A DNA stretch of 64,000 nt from Dryococelus australis (taxonomy: Eukaryota; Arthropoda; Insecta; Phasmatodea; Phasmatidae), in contig CM057009.1 of the NCBI GenBank assembly GCA_029891345.1, positions 210,546,709-210,610,708 on the forward strand, given 5' to 3'. The stretch's first letter is position 1, and every line of letters starts with the position of its first letter. The notes under the pieces were generated by a model. It was not told the DNA's origin. It did no database searches and saw only the letters and a list, made by a program, of their open reading frames with translations. This document shows positions 14,072 through 26,100 of the stretch, in pieces. The position numbers and the translations under genes are program-made.

Positions 14072-17000
14072 AGTAGTTTGAGTGGGCCACTACTATGATG
14101 CAAGTGCAACAGTGGCACAAGTGCCCATTTGATTAACCTGGGAGGGGGTAGTATTGGAGGGAGGGATACTAATTGGAGCTATCCCTTCCAAGGTTATTTC
14201 AGGCTTTCCCCTCCCCTCCAGGACTCCTCCACTGCTATACTGTGATTGACCAAAGTGTTACATAATTTCCCCCCTCCTCAACAACCCCCCCCCCCCTGAG
14301 ATGTGCTGTGATTGGCTGTTGGGTGAGGGCAAGTCTACCACTCCCTGCTGATGGGTTACCTCTCCTTTCCCCTCCCCCTGCGAGGTGTGCTGTGATTGAC
14401 TGTTGGTTGCAGTAGCAAAACCAGCACAAGGGACATTTGGGAGTATAGATGTTCACCCTCTGGCCGCCAAGCCACGACTGACGAGGTCGGCAGCTCTGAT
14501 GACCAAAGGGAGCGGAGGAGGCTGTCTAGAGGGATGTCATCAGATGAACTTCTGACAGGATGCGAGCTCTGGCGAACGATGCCCGGGGTGGAACTTGGTT
14601 CAATTTCCGTTGAGGGCAATTTACATGTGATTGCGCAATCAGTAATTATATAATAAGTACACATGAACACTGTTTGGCTGCCGAAACACAAATTAGGAGG
14701 TTGGAAGGGGTGTGTAGGGTTAAGATATAGGCTGCGGTAAGGGGTAAGGAAGGTGTATGAGGTTAGGGTATTGGCTGCGGTAAGTGGTAAGGGGAAAGGG
14801 GGGAGTGTAGGGATTAGTTCCTTGGTTCAAATCCCATTGAAGGTAATTACAATTTTTTTGCAAGGTGAGAGGATAGGGAAAGTCTAGGGTTGGAGCAGGA
14901 GGGCTGAGGAGTCAGTCTGTGGTTCGATAAATATTGGGGGTAATTAATTTTTATTGTATAATGAATAATTGTGTAATAAGTAATTACTAAGAACTCATAA
15001 TCAGTAATTAGCAATTACATAATAAGTACATGTAATAAGTACCAATACTAATTACATAGTAAGTGTACACAACAAGTACAGAGACTAATTACCAATTGAG
15101 TTACACTTCCGTTCGCTACCATTGCCCACTCGTGAATGACCTGAGATTGTATATACCATTCAATATATCTCCCAAACAGCCATGACGGCTTGGAGGAGTC
15201 AAGTGCCACCAACCCAACACATCACCTGCTGCCCCGCTCTGACCACTCACACTTTACAACTAGTGTTTTCACAAGTATTTTACAAATATTTTATTAAAAT
15301 GAAGTATTTTACATGCTTTTACATGTAATCCCCTGTGTTCACCATTTATTCCAAGCCAAAATATATATTGATAATAAAAGTATGTTATTGTTTTGACATT
15401 CTCATTTGTGTAAACCCGGTTTCTCACACATGTTCTGAATCCCCACGACACCCCCCCCCCCCCTCCAGGGGACATCCTCCGTGGGGAGATCAATATTAGC
15501 ACCTCTTTACCCATACAAGCCGATCTCCTCTACAGAGGCACGAGACAGTTCCGACCCCCATCACCGTAGTGGTGAAATGAGAAATTTGAAAACAGCTGCA
15601 ACGGGTGCCACCAATCAAGGATCCCTCCATATATCTCTGTCTCTCTCTGTCTCTCTTCCTACACATGAGAAGTGATTCCTCGCCGCTGTATGCAGCACCA
15701 GACGGAAAGCACTCTGTCTCTCGTTCTCTGTCCCTCCCTTTCTCTCCATCACCACAGTCCGAGAGCTTCTCTGAGGCACAGGAACGCATGCTGGCCGGGA
15801 ATGCATGCACACGTGAAGTGAATAATTCCTCTGGCCAACTACAGGGGAATGCCTAGCATTGAAAACATTACCCAAATATTTGTTTTAAGCATACTTATAC
15901 AAAGCTTTAATTTACGTTGTTCATTCTATGAGTCGCTATGTCAATATTTTTTTCCACTACATTTTTATATTTTCTCATATACTGTATAAGTGTAAAAAAC
16001 AAACGGCATATGCGATACGGATTACAGTAGGCAACACACAAAGGGCTAAACATCACATAAATAAAAATACATTTATTTTAAAAAGTCATACTATAATTTA
16101 GGAACCACTCAGCTTCGATTCGCATAACATAACTGATGTGAGTTAATGTTAATGATTGAAAGTGTAAGAGTGTGACGTAAAAATATGTTACTCAGTGTAA
16201 TACTCTATCAACTCGCACCACTATTCATTGTTAATATATTTTGAAAGTCAAACAATGAGTAACAAAGCCTGCACGATACAGGTCAAGGAAAGAAAATTTG
16301 AGGGTGGGTGTGATGTAAATGGCTGACAACTTCTCACACCCTTTTGAATGTTACAGTGATTAATTGATTTCTGTTTAAGCTAGCCTTTTGGTGAATAAAA
16401 AACATAATAAACATTTGCAAAACTTAAAAATTCTTTCAAAGATTTTAGGCTAGAGGTGTGCGATAGAATGAAGTTAAGTGACTATAGGCTTGCATCAGGA
16501 GTGACGAGGACTCGCTTCCTCACCCATCGAGAGTAAATATACATCATTAACTTTTTTTAACCGCATAACAAGTAATGAATAATTACCGTGAATATTTGCA
16601 TATTGTATAACAAGAGTGAGTTATATACATTCTACCCGACCCAATGCTCATTTATATAAACCCAAGATTTGCTAATATGTTGTATATAAACCAACCAGGC
16701 TGTAATTATCAAGCGAACTACATATTGAATGACAAACAATACATGTTTTCATTACCTATCTCAGTCTAACTTCATTTCCCTTGGGGCGAACCCTCCTATA
16801 GAGACATTTACTGCTGCCCAAGACACCGTGCTCACCGGTGACTCGAGAGGCGACATGGGATAGTTACTCTAACATTCTCCCTTCCTAGAGAAGTCTCTCC
16901 CAAACCTTTGACGCGAGAACAAGTCAACACACTCCCGAACGACACATATCTTTGGGAGACAGGATTGCTTGGGAGAGCTTCCACATTCACAAAGGTTATA

Positions 17001-18105
17001 AAATCAACTGTCTCTGCGTTTATGATTACACAAATAAAATTGCCTTACACATATTTAATTGATCAAAAAAAGTTTTTAAAACTTTTCAAAAAATTAATTG
17101 TTTCTAAATCATTACATAATAAAATTTCAATAAATTAAAACCAGAAATGAAACACAAGTTTAACTGAAAACACACTTTCACGTTATGCTTTGAAAATCAA
17201 AAGAGAATTTTCCTTCTATGTTAAAAAAAGTAAATAATTTGTTGCTACCGTAATGTTCTCATTACATATAACCAACAAATTTGCACTTCAGAAATCCCAT
17301 CAAGGCTAAATATAATCTTACTGTCCTAAACCTTGCTTCATACAAGACCAAGTTTTGTTTAAATATATAACTGTGTTGGTTTAGTTTGTGGTTTGAATCC
17401 TCTGCCAAAGTTAAAAATGTATTAACTGAGATATTCATTACTTCGACCCAAACGAAGGTAATTACATTTTACTACCAAATCTGTTATCTCTAACCTCTGC
17501 GAGGTAAATATGCATATAATAATTGGTATTTGTGTATAAAAACAGTATTAACCTTTGTTTAAACCTCAACATATCTTGAACAATAAATAATGTACTCTTT
17601 ATCATTGTTATATAATGTTGATCTTATGGAGGAATAGTTTAAAAACAAGAGATACGCGCTTGCATCTCTAGCAAACTGCCTTCCCAACAAACGAGAAAAG
17701 CCTAGCATTTACTCCAGATACACGAGCCCGTCAGCAGTGCAGCAACACATGCAAGAATGAGTAAGGGAAGGTGGTTAGACGGGAGAGCGGCGAGGCTAGT
17801 TTCCAGCCAACCAAAGGCACGCAAGGGATTATCATTGTTCCTCCATCACCCGTGCAAGACACATCACAGCCTTGCAAGTCCAGGAAAGCACATCCCCAGC
17901 AGCACATCAAACAGTAAATATAACTTTGGTTAGAGTTCCGTTTTGTCATACGAGTCCATAGAGACTACCTCAGAACCCTATCTCTCCTGGCATATACTTA
18001 CGTTAACATAAACATATCCACATATAAAGTATATAAAAAATAATTCTTAAAATTAGTCTCTTTCTAGGGACCTACATAATAAAATTAAAATAAACTAAAA
18101 CCCAG
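14072..18105 (+). repeat. Left terminal inverted repeat, outer arm
   Basis: This pairs with 34161-30000. From the outside inward it holds a G/C-rich subterminal block (14130-14420) with repeats of tgctgtgattg.ctgttgg and C/G homopolymers. Next is a tandem pair of about 45-bp units around ggctgcggtaagg (14712-14800), then a field of taattac/ataagtac short repeats (14940-15100). A CT-rich tract follows (15635-15760), then AT-rich sequence. No conserved open frame is shared with the other arm, so the open frames at 15269-15875 are not credited as genes. Several arm differences are CG versus CA, as expected from methyl-CpG decay. Confidence 0.85.
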
Positions 18106-20527
18106 CTTGCTCACGCTATAAATATTTAAATGAACTTGAAAAGTGGGTTTGATATAAGCAAACAAAATATTAATTGTGGAGGTTCCTCTTTCATAATACC
18201 TGTAACTTACTTGCTTTCTGCTTCCTGCGACTGTAGTGATGTATCTGATGCTTATGTTACTGTTTAATTAATTAAATGTATAGTTAATGTATATAGATGT
18301 GTGAATGAGCATGTTCCAGTAGACGTATTAATGTCTTATTTTATGTATATTTCTAGGTAGCTGATAATTTCAGATGCTTTATATTATAATTTTTACATCT
18401 TACATTAATTAATTTTTTTGTCTTTTTCTCATATTAAATTAGTTATAAGCTGTGGTTTTACGTCCTTCAGTAATCCTTAAAAATAAATTTCAGATTTAGA
18501 ACTTTTGCTAGTCAATGTTATCTTGTAGTTTAATTTTATAAATAATACAATTATATGTATATGGATATATGTTAGGTGTGTATATGGTTTTATGTATGCA
18601 TGTGTGTTAATCGTGCAAGTTCACAATTAAGCTTAATTTTATGTAAGTTGCTTTTACATATTTCATGTAAGACTCTTTCTAAGTTCATAGTAGACATTAA
18701 GTTTTGTGTCATTGTTTTATTTCTTTTTTCTTTTAAAAAAATAAGTGTTATGTTCTATTATGGAAAGTTTTTAAATGTAAGAGGTGATAAAACCTTAACT
18801 TCACCACAAAAAAAAAAGACTTTATATTATGATTATTTTATTATTATTATTAGTATTATTATTATTACCATTAGAATTAACTATACCTATTGCACCAAAT
18901 GAAATATTCACCTTACCCATTGTATAAATGTTCCCGCTATGCTTGAGTTAAGAATACCAATTGCCGAAATTTTTCTAGTGTGACAATATATTTTGTGTTA
19001 CGCAATTTGTAATACTTAGGGCGCGTGATGTCACCTGGCCAGTGTGGCAGTTGAGTCGTGACCCAGACGTGGAAAGAGCCATAAGCCAGCTGTGAGTCGG
19101 GGCTGATGCGCATTATGTGATGGTCACGCAGAAGCCGTGTTATGTGTGCTGGATGAGATGACCTGGTGGTAAAATGCAATCGGTTACGAGAGATGTTCTG
19201 TGACTAACCCGCCAAGTGTTATGTGAGCAAGCCTCGCATATAAAATGCACATGATTATGAGAGTGCGATTTCGCAAACAGGCAGTGGTGCAAGCCAATCC
19301 AGTATTTTAAGAACAATTGAGCAAAGTTACAGGTGGGACATAAAGTAGTATTCTTCACTGAGTAACTGAATTTTACCTTGAACTTGGACACGTCATGGGT
19401 CGCTACTAAAGTGATTATTACGAGGTTGTGCATACCTCATCTGAATATTATTACACGTTTAGAACTGGCGAATATCGCCCAATTGCCAAGGACGTGTGGC
19501 TATAAATTTAATGCACGAACATATGTGTTTTGCAAAACTGTTCTGGCGTAAAGAAAACGGATACACTGTTTGACGTGCTCAAAGCATTAAAATTATGAGC
19601 ACGCCAATATACACATGTGTAAGTGTGCTCCAAGGTTGGCGACCAATCTTCAGTGGGCAACGGTCATGTACAGTGGCATGTAGCGAAGAAGGGGTGTCAA
19701 GGGCCAACAGCTATTCGCATTTGATGGTGGCGCGATGGTCCGAGGTTTTTTGTGAGTCCTTGTTGCCAGCATCCTGAGTATAAGGCTGCTTCAGGTTTCT
19801 CTGCTGCCCTTTCCTGCGAGCACGTGTAATGTATGCCTCTGCTCACGTATGTCATTGAAACACTTTTTAAGGAGACATTCCTCTGGTGCGAGATTCTACG
19901 AAATGTCATATGGAAGTTATTGCTTGGTGAGAAGAACTTCCGAACCCGTTAATGGTACATACGGCTGCGACTCTGACTTGTACCAATTTTGTGAGAACCT
20001 TATTTGGCCAGAGCTATTTTAATATTTTTACTTCTAGTTTGGTGTGTGAAAGATCAAAGTAATTTTATACCGAGCAAACTTTAATATGGTACACTTGAAA
20101 TTGTACTGGTATAACTTTTATGGTTTTGTTTTTCCATGGTGGAGTAGGACACATTTTAAAAGCAAGCCACAATTTTTAAGATTGTTTTATATTGGCTGCA
20201 ACAGTAGAAGTATCACGTGAGAACACAGTGTTTTCGTTATTAGCTCATTAAATTTTTGAGAACCGCAAACACTGGCCTTTGAGAACATTATTGCAAAATC
20301 ACCTTAAAGGACATCATATGAAATGTTTAGCTAATATTACTACATGAATGTATCTAAGGAGTAGTAGTAGTAGAAGAGTAAGGAAATATTGGGCCACGGT
20401 ATATGAGAATTTGGAGATGAGACTGTTTTTTGCCCCTCGAGGGTGCACAAGTGTATTGTGAGTTGTGAATTGAGTGAGGCAACTTTGACACCCTTGACAC
20501 TCCTATGGGGTAGAGGGTGTCTCACTA
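18106..20527. other. Left-arm segment with no partner in right arm
   Basis: About 2.4 kb lies between the outer and inner homologous parts of the left arm and does not align with the 1.4 kb at the equivalent place on the right (28557-29999). It includes an (ATT)n stretch near 18835-18870 and a GC-richer patch at 19020-19900. No recognisable protein or RNA gene was seen. One or both arms must have gained, lost or replaced sequence after the arms were last identical. Confidence 0.6.
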
Positions 20528-20709
20528 GGAAAAATATTTGTTGATATCATACTATTCCCTTAACATATACCAATTTTCATAACAATCCAATTTTCCATTA
20601 AGTCAGGTCTTCACAGATATATATAACATTTTGCATTGTGACATCACACAACTCATGAAAATATTTTGCTACATACAAAATTGCTTATTATCCTGTCTTC
20701 GTTTGAATT
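20528..20709 (+). repeat. Left inverted repeat, inner segment
   Basis: This pairs in reverse complement with 28334-28556. Shared strings include catactattcccttaac.tatacca, ttttgcattgtga, and gaaaatattttgctac. Homology stops abruptly at about 20709, defining the left edge of the unique core. The right partner carries an expanded GT microsatellite that is absent here. Confidence 0.75.
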
Positions 20710-22011
20710 ATTATCTACCACAGAAAATTCAGAAGTCGCCCCACCACTAAAAACAACTCACTCCATTTTCAAATTTCTTTCCCTTACAAGAACTTATAAT
20801 TCCGCAGAGCAGACCGTAAACACAAATTCAGTCAACATTAAATTTGTGTGTCCACACCAATATTTCTAAAAAATACTTTATATTTATACAAAGTAATTTT
20901 CACAATTTTTGAGCAGTCATAGTTTTGTGTTAGGATCCCTTAATTTTGGGACGCTCTCTATTTTTTGTTACGATGCATTAGGGAATTTCAGTAATTTTTG
21001 AAGGATTATGGGAATTTTTTAATATGTTGTTCTGGTTAGAAGTATTTATATTTTGTTGTTCAGATCGATCCTAGGCATGGTTAGGTTATTGTCATTTTGG
21101 GGTTAGGTTTACCCATTGTTTTATTTGTTCAGATGTGAATCCTTCTTTTTTGTTTTTTGGTTATAATTTTGGAAAGCCCTTTTGCTTCTGTTTTGGGGTT
21201 AGGGTCTAGTCTTTTTGCCTTTAAATAGTAGCACTGGTTTGTTTGAATTTTAACTGGTAATGCCTTCTTTTGATAAATTATTATTTTTTTCTATAAAGTC
21301 GTCATCATTGTTATCCCAAATTGTTTTGTGTCATCCTGCTGTGGTTAAGAACTCTTTTCATGCTGCATGTGTGCCAAAACTTCCCGGAGTGATTAGCCAA
21401 CATTGGCGTTTCGAGTCGAAAGCTGTGTGTTTGTATGTCATAGCAGGGCAGGAGAGGAGAAGTTATGCTGTCGGCAGCAAACAGAGCTGTGGAGTACTGG
21501 TTTATGTGGAGTTGAGAGAGAGTGCCTCACCTTACGATGTTTACGCCTAGAAGAGCGTTTTAGGGGTTTAGTTATTTTAGTTAAGGAGTATTTGAGAATT
21601 TCCCTTAATCTCCCTCCCCTAAGAGTCAAGGAGTTATCAGTAATTTTAATTATTGTAGTTAAACGAGTTGATAATGAATGAACCAAAAGATTGATAGATT
21701 TGATTGATAAGATTGATCAAAGGATTGATTGACTTTATACTCCCAAACCTACCCCATCTCCCCAATTTACCCCCTTTTCAATTTTCATTTTCCCTGCTTT
21801 CTTACTTTTCACCCCCCCCCCCCCCCCCCTTTTCCCTTAACCAATCCTTTTACACCTTCCCATTTTCCCACCTTTTCACAATATTTCTTACCAAACTTAA
21901 AACAAAGCATTCATTACACCAAAGAAAAAAACCATTATATTCTCCCATTCATATTTATTTCATCCATAAAAACAATATATAAGAATACAGAAATACAAAA
22001 ATAGGCAATAA
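20710..22011. other. Left part of element core: G/T-rich then pyrimidine tract
   Basis: From about 20900 to 21260 the plus strand is T/G-rich and C-poor. At 21668-21730 there is a GATT/GA low-complexity run, then a long pyrimidine-rich tract (about 21735-21900) containing roughly 20 consecutive C at 21812. Open frames through the tract (Pro/Phe-rich) are compositional artefacts. No gene was recognised. Confidence 0.6.
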
Positions 22012-23115
22012 TTATATACAGAACTCATGAAAAATAAAACAGTACTCCATTACATTTTGTTTACATTTAACTATATGTTTAACCATAACACACTTCCTGG
22101 TAAATAAACATCCACACAACATACATTGGTGTACAACACAATCAGGATTCTTTAAAAAATTTATAGTTATGTGATGATATATATTACTAAGTAAAGTGAA
22201 TAACTTCAATACTGAGACCGTCAAGTTATGCACCCCAAGACTTTCGCCACAAGTTAAAAAATGTTTTTCAAATTGTATATGAGTAGTAAACACAGACTGA
22301 CATTTATTACAAGAATATTTCTTTCTAACAATGTTTCCAAACAAATATTTTTTTGGTGCCTTCTCAATTAGTGAAGAAAAGAAGATTCCTTCTTGCAGTA
22401 TATACTCTGGTGACGAGGTTTTGCATCCTCTTCCAAAGTAGTTAGCGGAGACGTATTTGAATGAGTAGGTATACTTGCTACGGAAAATTTGCAACAATCA
22501 TATGTTTCCTTACTGCAATGACAATTTTGAACAAACGTAATCATATTCTACATCTGTATACTTTCAATTGAAGACTCTTGGAACATGATCTCATTTCATC
22601 TAACTGCACATAACTATATGCGGTAAATGATTGTCCACAGAAAAGACATATTCCCATTGAAAGATTACTTTTACATACTGCTCCATGCTTTACTAATGCA
22701 GAATTTCTCGCTAATGTATTCCTACAGGATCCACAGCAATAGCTATTTCTCTCAAAATTCCTTACACAGCTACTTCTTTCATGACAATGCATATTGAGAC
22801 TGTGCATGAAGTTTTTATAGCAATGTTGACACTGCAAACCAAGTGATGGTTTACCCATTTCAGGAGTAAAACTGCAGCATCTCAATCCATGCAGATGTAC
22901 TTCATTACTAGTATTAAACAAACATTGACATTTCAAACATTTATGTAGATTGCAAAGAGATTTACTGCGACATTGTCGTTCATTAGAATGTAACTTCCCT
23001 CATCGAGATACTAATTGTTGCAAATACAACACTTTTCTTCCAATTCCATTGTTTGGCATCAAGTTTCTTCTGAAGACAGTATATCTGACATATTCACCTC
23101 TAACATATCAAACAG
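22012..23115 (-). pseudogene. Decayed tandem C2HC zinc-finger gene inside the element core
   Basis: Two minus-strand frames (22936-22541 and 22497-22012) carry a regular array C-x2-C-x(about 12)-H-x(3-4)-C. Examples are LQCQHC...HERSSC, YCCGSC...KHGAVC, ICLFCG...EMRSC (His replaced), YSCNKC...KHFLTC and HQCMLC...KHIVKC. A further finger, CLKCQC...HGLRC, starts the first frame. Another begins at 22541 (YRCRI), where a stop replaces its second Cys. Frameshifts follow there and near 22975; sequence up to 23115 contains CCIC but is broken. About seven fingers are visible. The likely role of an intact version is nucleic-acid binding. It is not a standard Polinton gene and may be a captured gene or a novel element protein. 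Confidence 0.6.
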
Positions 23116-26100
23116 AACGAACTATCTACCTAAACACACCAACCTTTTATACTTCTCGTGAACCTAGTAACATATGAGGAACCAAACTGTATATATGAAA
23201 AATCATCACCTGTGAAATTAAACTATTCTTAAGATGAATCATGTAAGGAGAAAAAATACTATCTTTGCAAATCTCTTTAAAAAGTTATCAGTTACTAGAG
23301 GTCCAATCCGGCTTGCGATCTCCGGTGATAGTAGTGATCGGAGCTCAATTGGTCTTCAACCACCTAGGCGTAAACATCTCTCAAAGCTCACAACTTTCAT
23401 TGCTTGCTAACATTCCAGTTTGACTTTAGCACACCAACATTTTATAATTTTCGTGAAATTAGTAATATACTGCAACAAAATATCATGTATCTTACTGACA
23501 TAACACACATAGGCAAATGGTAAGCCAAATCCCACAACAAATCTATATATCGAATGACAATGGATCAGCATCTAACACATCAACGTTTGACTGCGGGAAC
23601 CTGTCTTCATATATTTCCCTACTAACCATCACATAGTACACTTGCCAAAGACTCTACTTGAAATAAAATTTAAAAAAAAAAACATCATAAACACATGAAA
23701 CCACTGTAAATATAATCTAAAAACAAAAAAAAAATAGTGTATCCATTAAGTAACAAATACCAAACGTTTTCCCACTACAGCGTATCTAACCAGCTCTGTA
23801 ACGCATGTGATCATATGCCCTGAAGGGGACATTAAACATTTTTGCCCTAAAGGGGTCTCAAATCCCTACCAAGGACACTTCACCCTACTACTTAACCAAC
23901 TACTCTACCGAAGTTCCCAGAACTGGAGAATTTTTAAAAAATTTACTTAAAAACTAAAAAATTTAAAAGAATTAAAAAAAAAAAAAAAGTTTTAAAGACT
24001 TAGACATTTTATGCAGAATCGAGTATGGGAGATGTTGCAGTAGTTCCAAATTTAAATTCATTATATAGACAAACTACAAAAATCTTAAAAAATTTAAAAT
24101 AACTTATATTTTTGTATTTATCAATGTTAAAACTATCTCACCTCCTACACTAGATTCACTTATAAATCTCACTAATTAAAAATCAACAGCCCAAATTCAT
24201 ACCATTAACAATAAAAACTTTTCAGTTTCCTTATATAAACGGATCCTTATTTTACTTAATCACATAATATATCATCTATAAATTACCATGAAAATTACAT
24301 ATGTTCTCATTTATCAGGAAGTGAGTGCATAGTATCATTGATGGAAATTTAAAAATATCACTTAAAACTATCATTCTGAACAAAGTAAGAACAACAAGGC
24401 TTTGCATCAAAATATACATTCGCATTACTAGCATAACTTTATCACATTCTGAAAATTATTTTAAAAAATATTAAAATTAAATATTAATTTCTTTTTCTAA
24501 ATCTCGTTAAGTCAATGTTCCATTTGCTAGAAACAGATTACTCAACCCTAACACTATATTATTAATTAGATATGTCAACCAACATTCCCTACCACCCAAT
24601 TATATTTATAGTTTGATCAACCAACTATATACCCCAAACCTCCATATATACCTCCAAAAATGTTTAAACTAACTCCTAATATATGATGGAATATCATACC
24701 CGCTGCTACAAAACATACCAAACAGATATTTCTACATATTCTTCCAACCAAATTATTTTAACCTGTAATACCCCAAATACCTGAACACTAAATACACTCC
24801 ACACCTTTAAACGTAGATATACTAAACACTTTACTTCATACCATCCAGGACCCCAAAGCACTAATTAAAACATTCATATGAAATATTCTGGCCTATTACC
24901 CTGAAAAAACATTACATAATATAATAGCAATCCCACGGACAAATAATACCATCACCCACACTCTATACCCTCAGAAGAGATCCAATCTTAATGAAATCTC
25001 ATGTTAATAGGTTATATCACCAATAAACCCAATCAAATGTTCCAGCAGAAACTATTATATCCATCATTACTCCAAAACTATATCACAACATACAGCTCAT
25101 TTACACAAACTATGGCATCCATTTGCAAAACCGTTAGCATAAAACATTACCAGCAAAACTAACATACCATATAGATAAATCATATCAACCACTGAATAAA
25201 AAAAATGTTTCAAACACTCATTTCGACAAATAATACTAACGTCATACCACGGGAATAACTTTCCAAAATATTTCAACCATGCAATCCAGACAAGATAACA
25301 ATATCTTTAAATGTATTTTAATATAAATTTCAAAATTATTGCTTTTAGTAAATTGCATACCAACTCAAACACATCGTAGAAGTACAGAAGATAGTACTCC
25401 TTTCAGACATTTACTCTATACTCACCATCAGTTATTATTAAAAGATTTTTAATAATAATACCATTACTTTTTTTTTTCAATCTAATATTAAAATAATTGA
25501 ATAAGTTATGCATATAGAAATATGCACAGCACTAGATTTCACACCAACAGAGATATACTTTATTTTCAAACTGAAATAATCTCAAGACACCCAATTGAGT
25601 GTAAAAGTGATTGATACTGAGGGAGAATAAATATCCCATTTCACAATAATTAATAGAGATTTTCCTTCCTCTATTCACAGATTACTCTATACTTGAAAAA
25701 AGTAATTTCAATAAAATTCCCATATTTCCTTTCTAATTACCATTTAAATTATACAACATTTCTAAACCAATAGCCATACTAAGCATCTATATACATATAT
25801 TTAACGTTCTTATGCCCTCACAGCTTACAAATATTTCTGTGTGTGAAGACATTGTGTACGACCATCAGAAAAAAAAAGTATATTCAATGACAAAATGAAT
25901 AACATCTTCAACACACATTTAACTAAGATCTATTTGTTTCTCCCGATCAGCTTAATGTAAAAAGAGGGATGAAATAAAAACAGACGTCTTTCATACACTA
26001 TAACTTTATTTCACACATGTACCAAATATACATAATAGTTATACACTCATACATATTCTTCATCCAACAAAAATAATTATGATTTAGTCTAATTTTATAC

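Noticed and set aside
14590-14620. Box-B-like ggttcaatttcc in the left arm suggesting another SINE
   Set aside because: No box A at tRNA-like spacing, and the motif recurs as part of the arm's own subterminal repeats.
15269-15875. Overlapping open frames on both strands in the left inverted arm (81-104 codons)
   Set aside because: They are not conserved as frames in the right arm, lie partly over a CT/GA simple repeat, and have no recognisable motif.
21704-22004. Pro/Phe-rich open frames over the pyrimidine tract
   Set aside because: Compositional artefact of a C/T-rich strand with a long C homopolymer.
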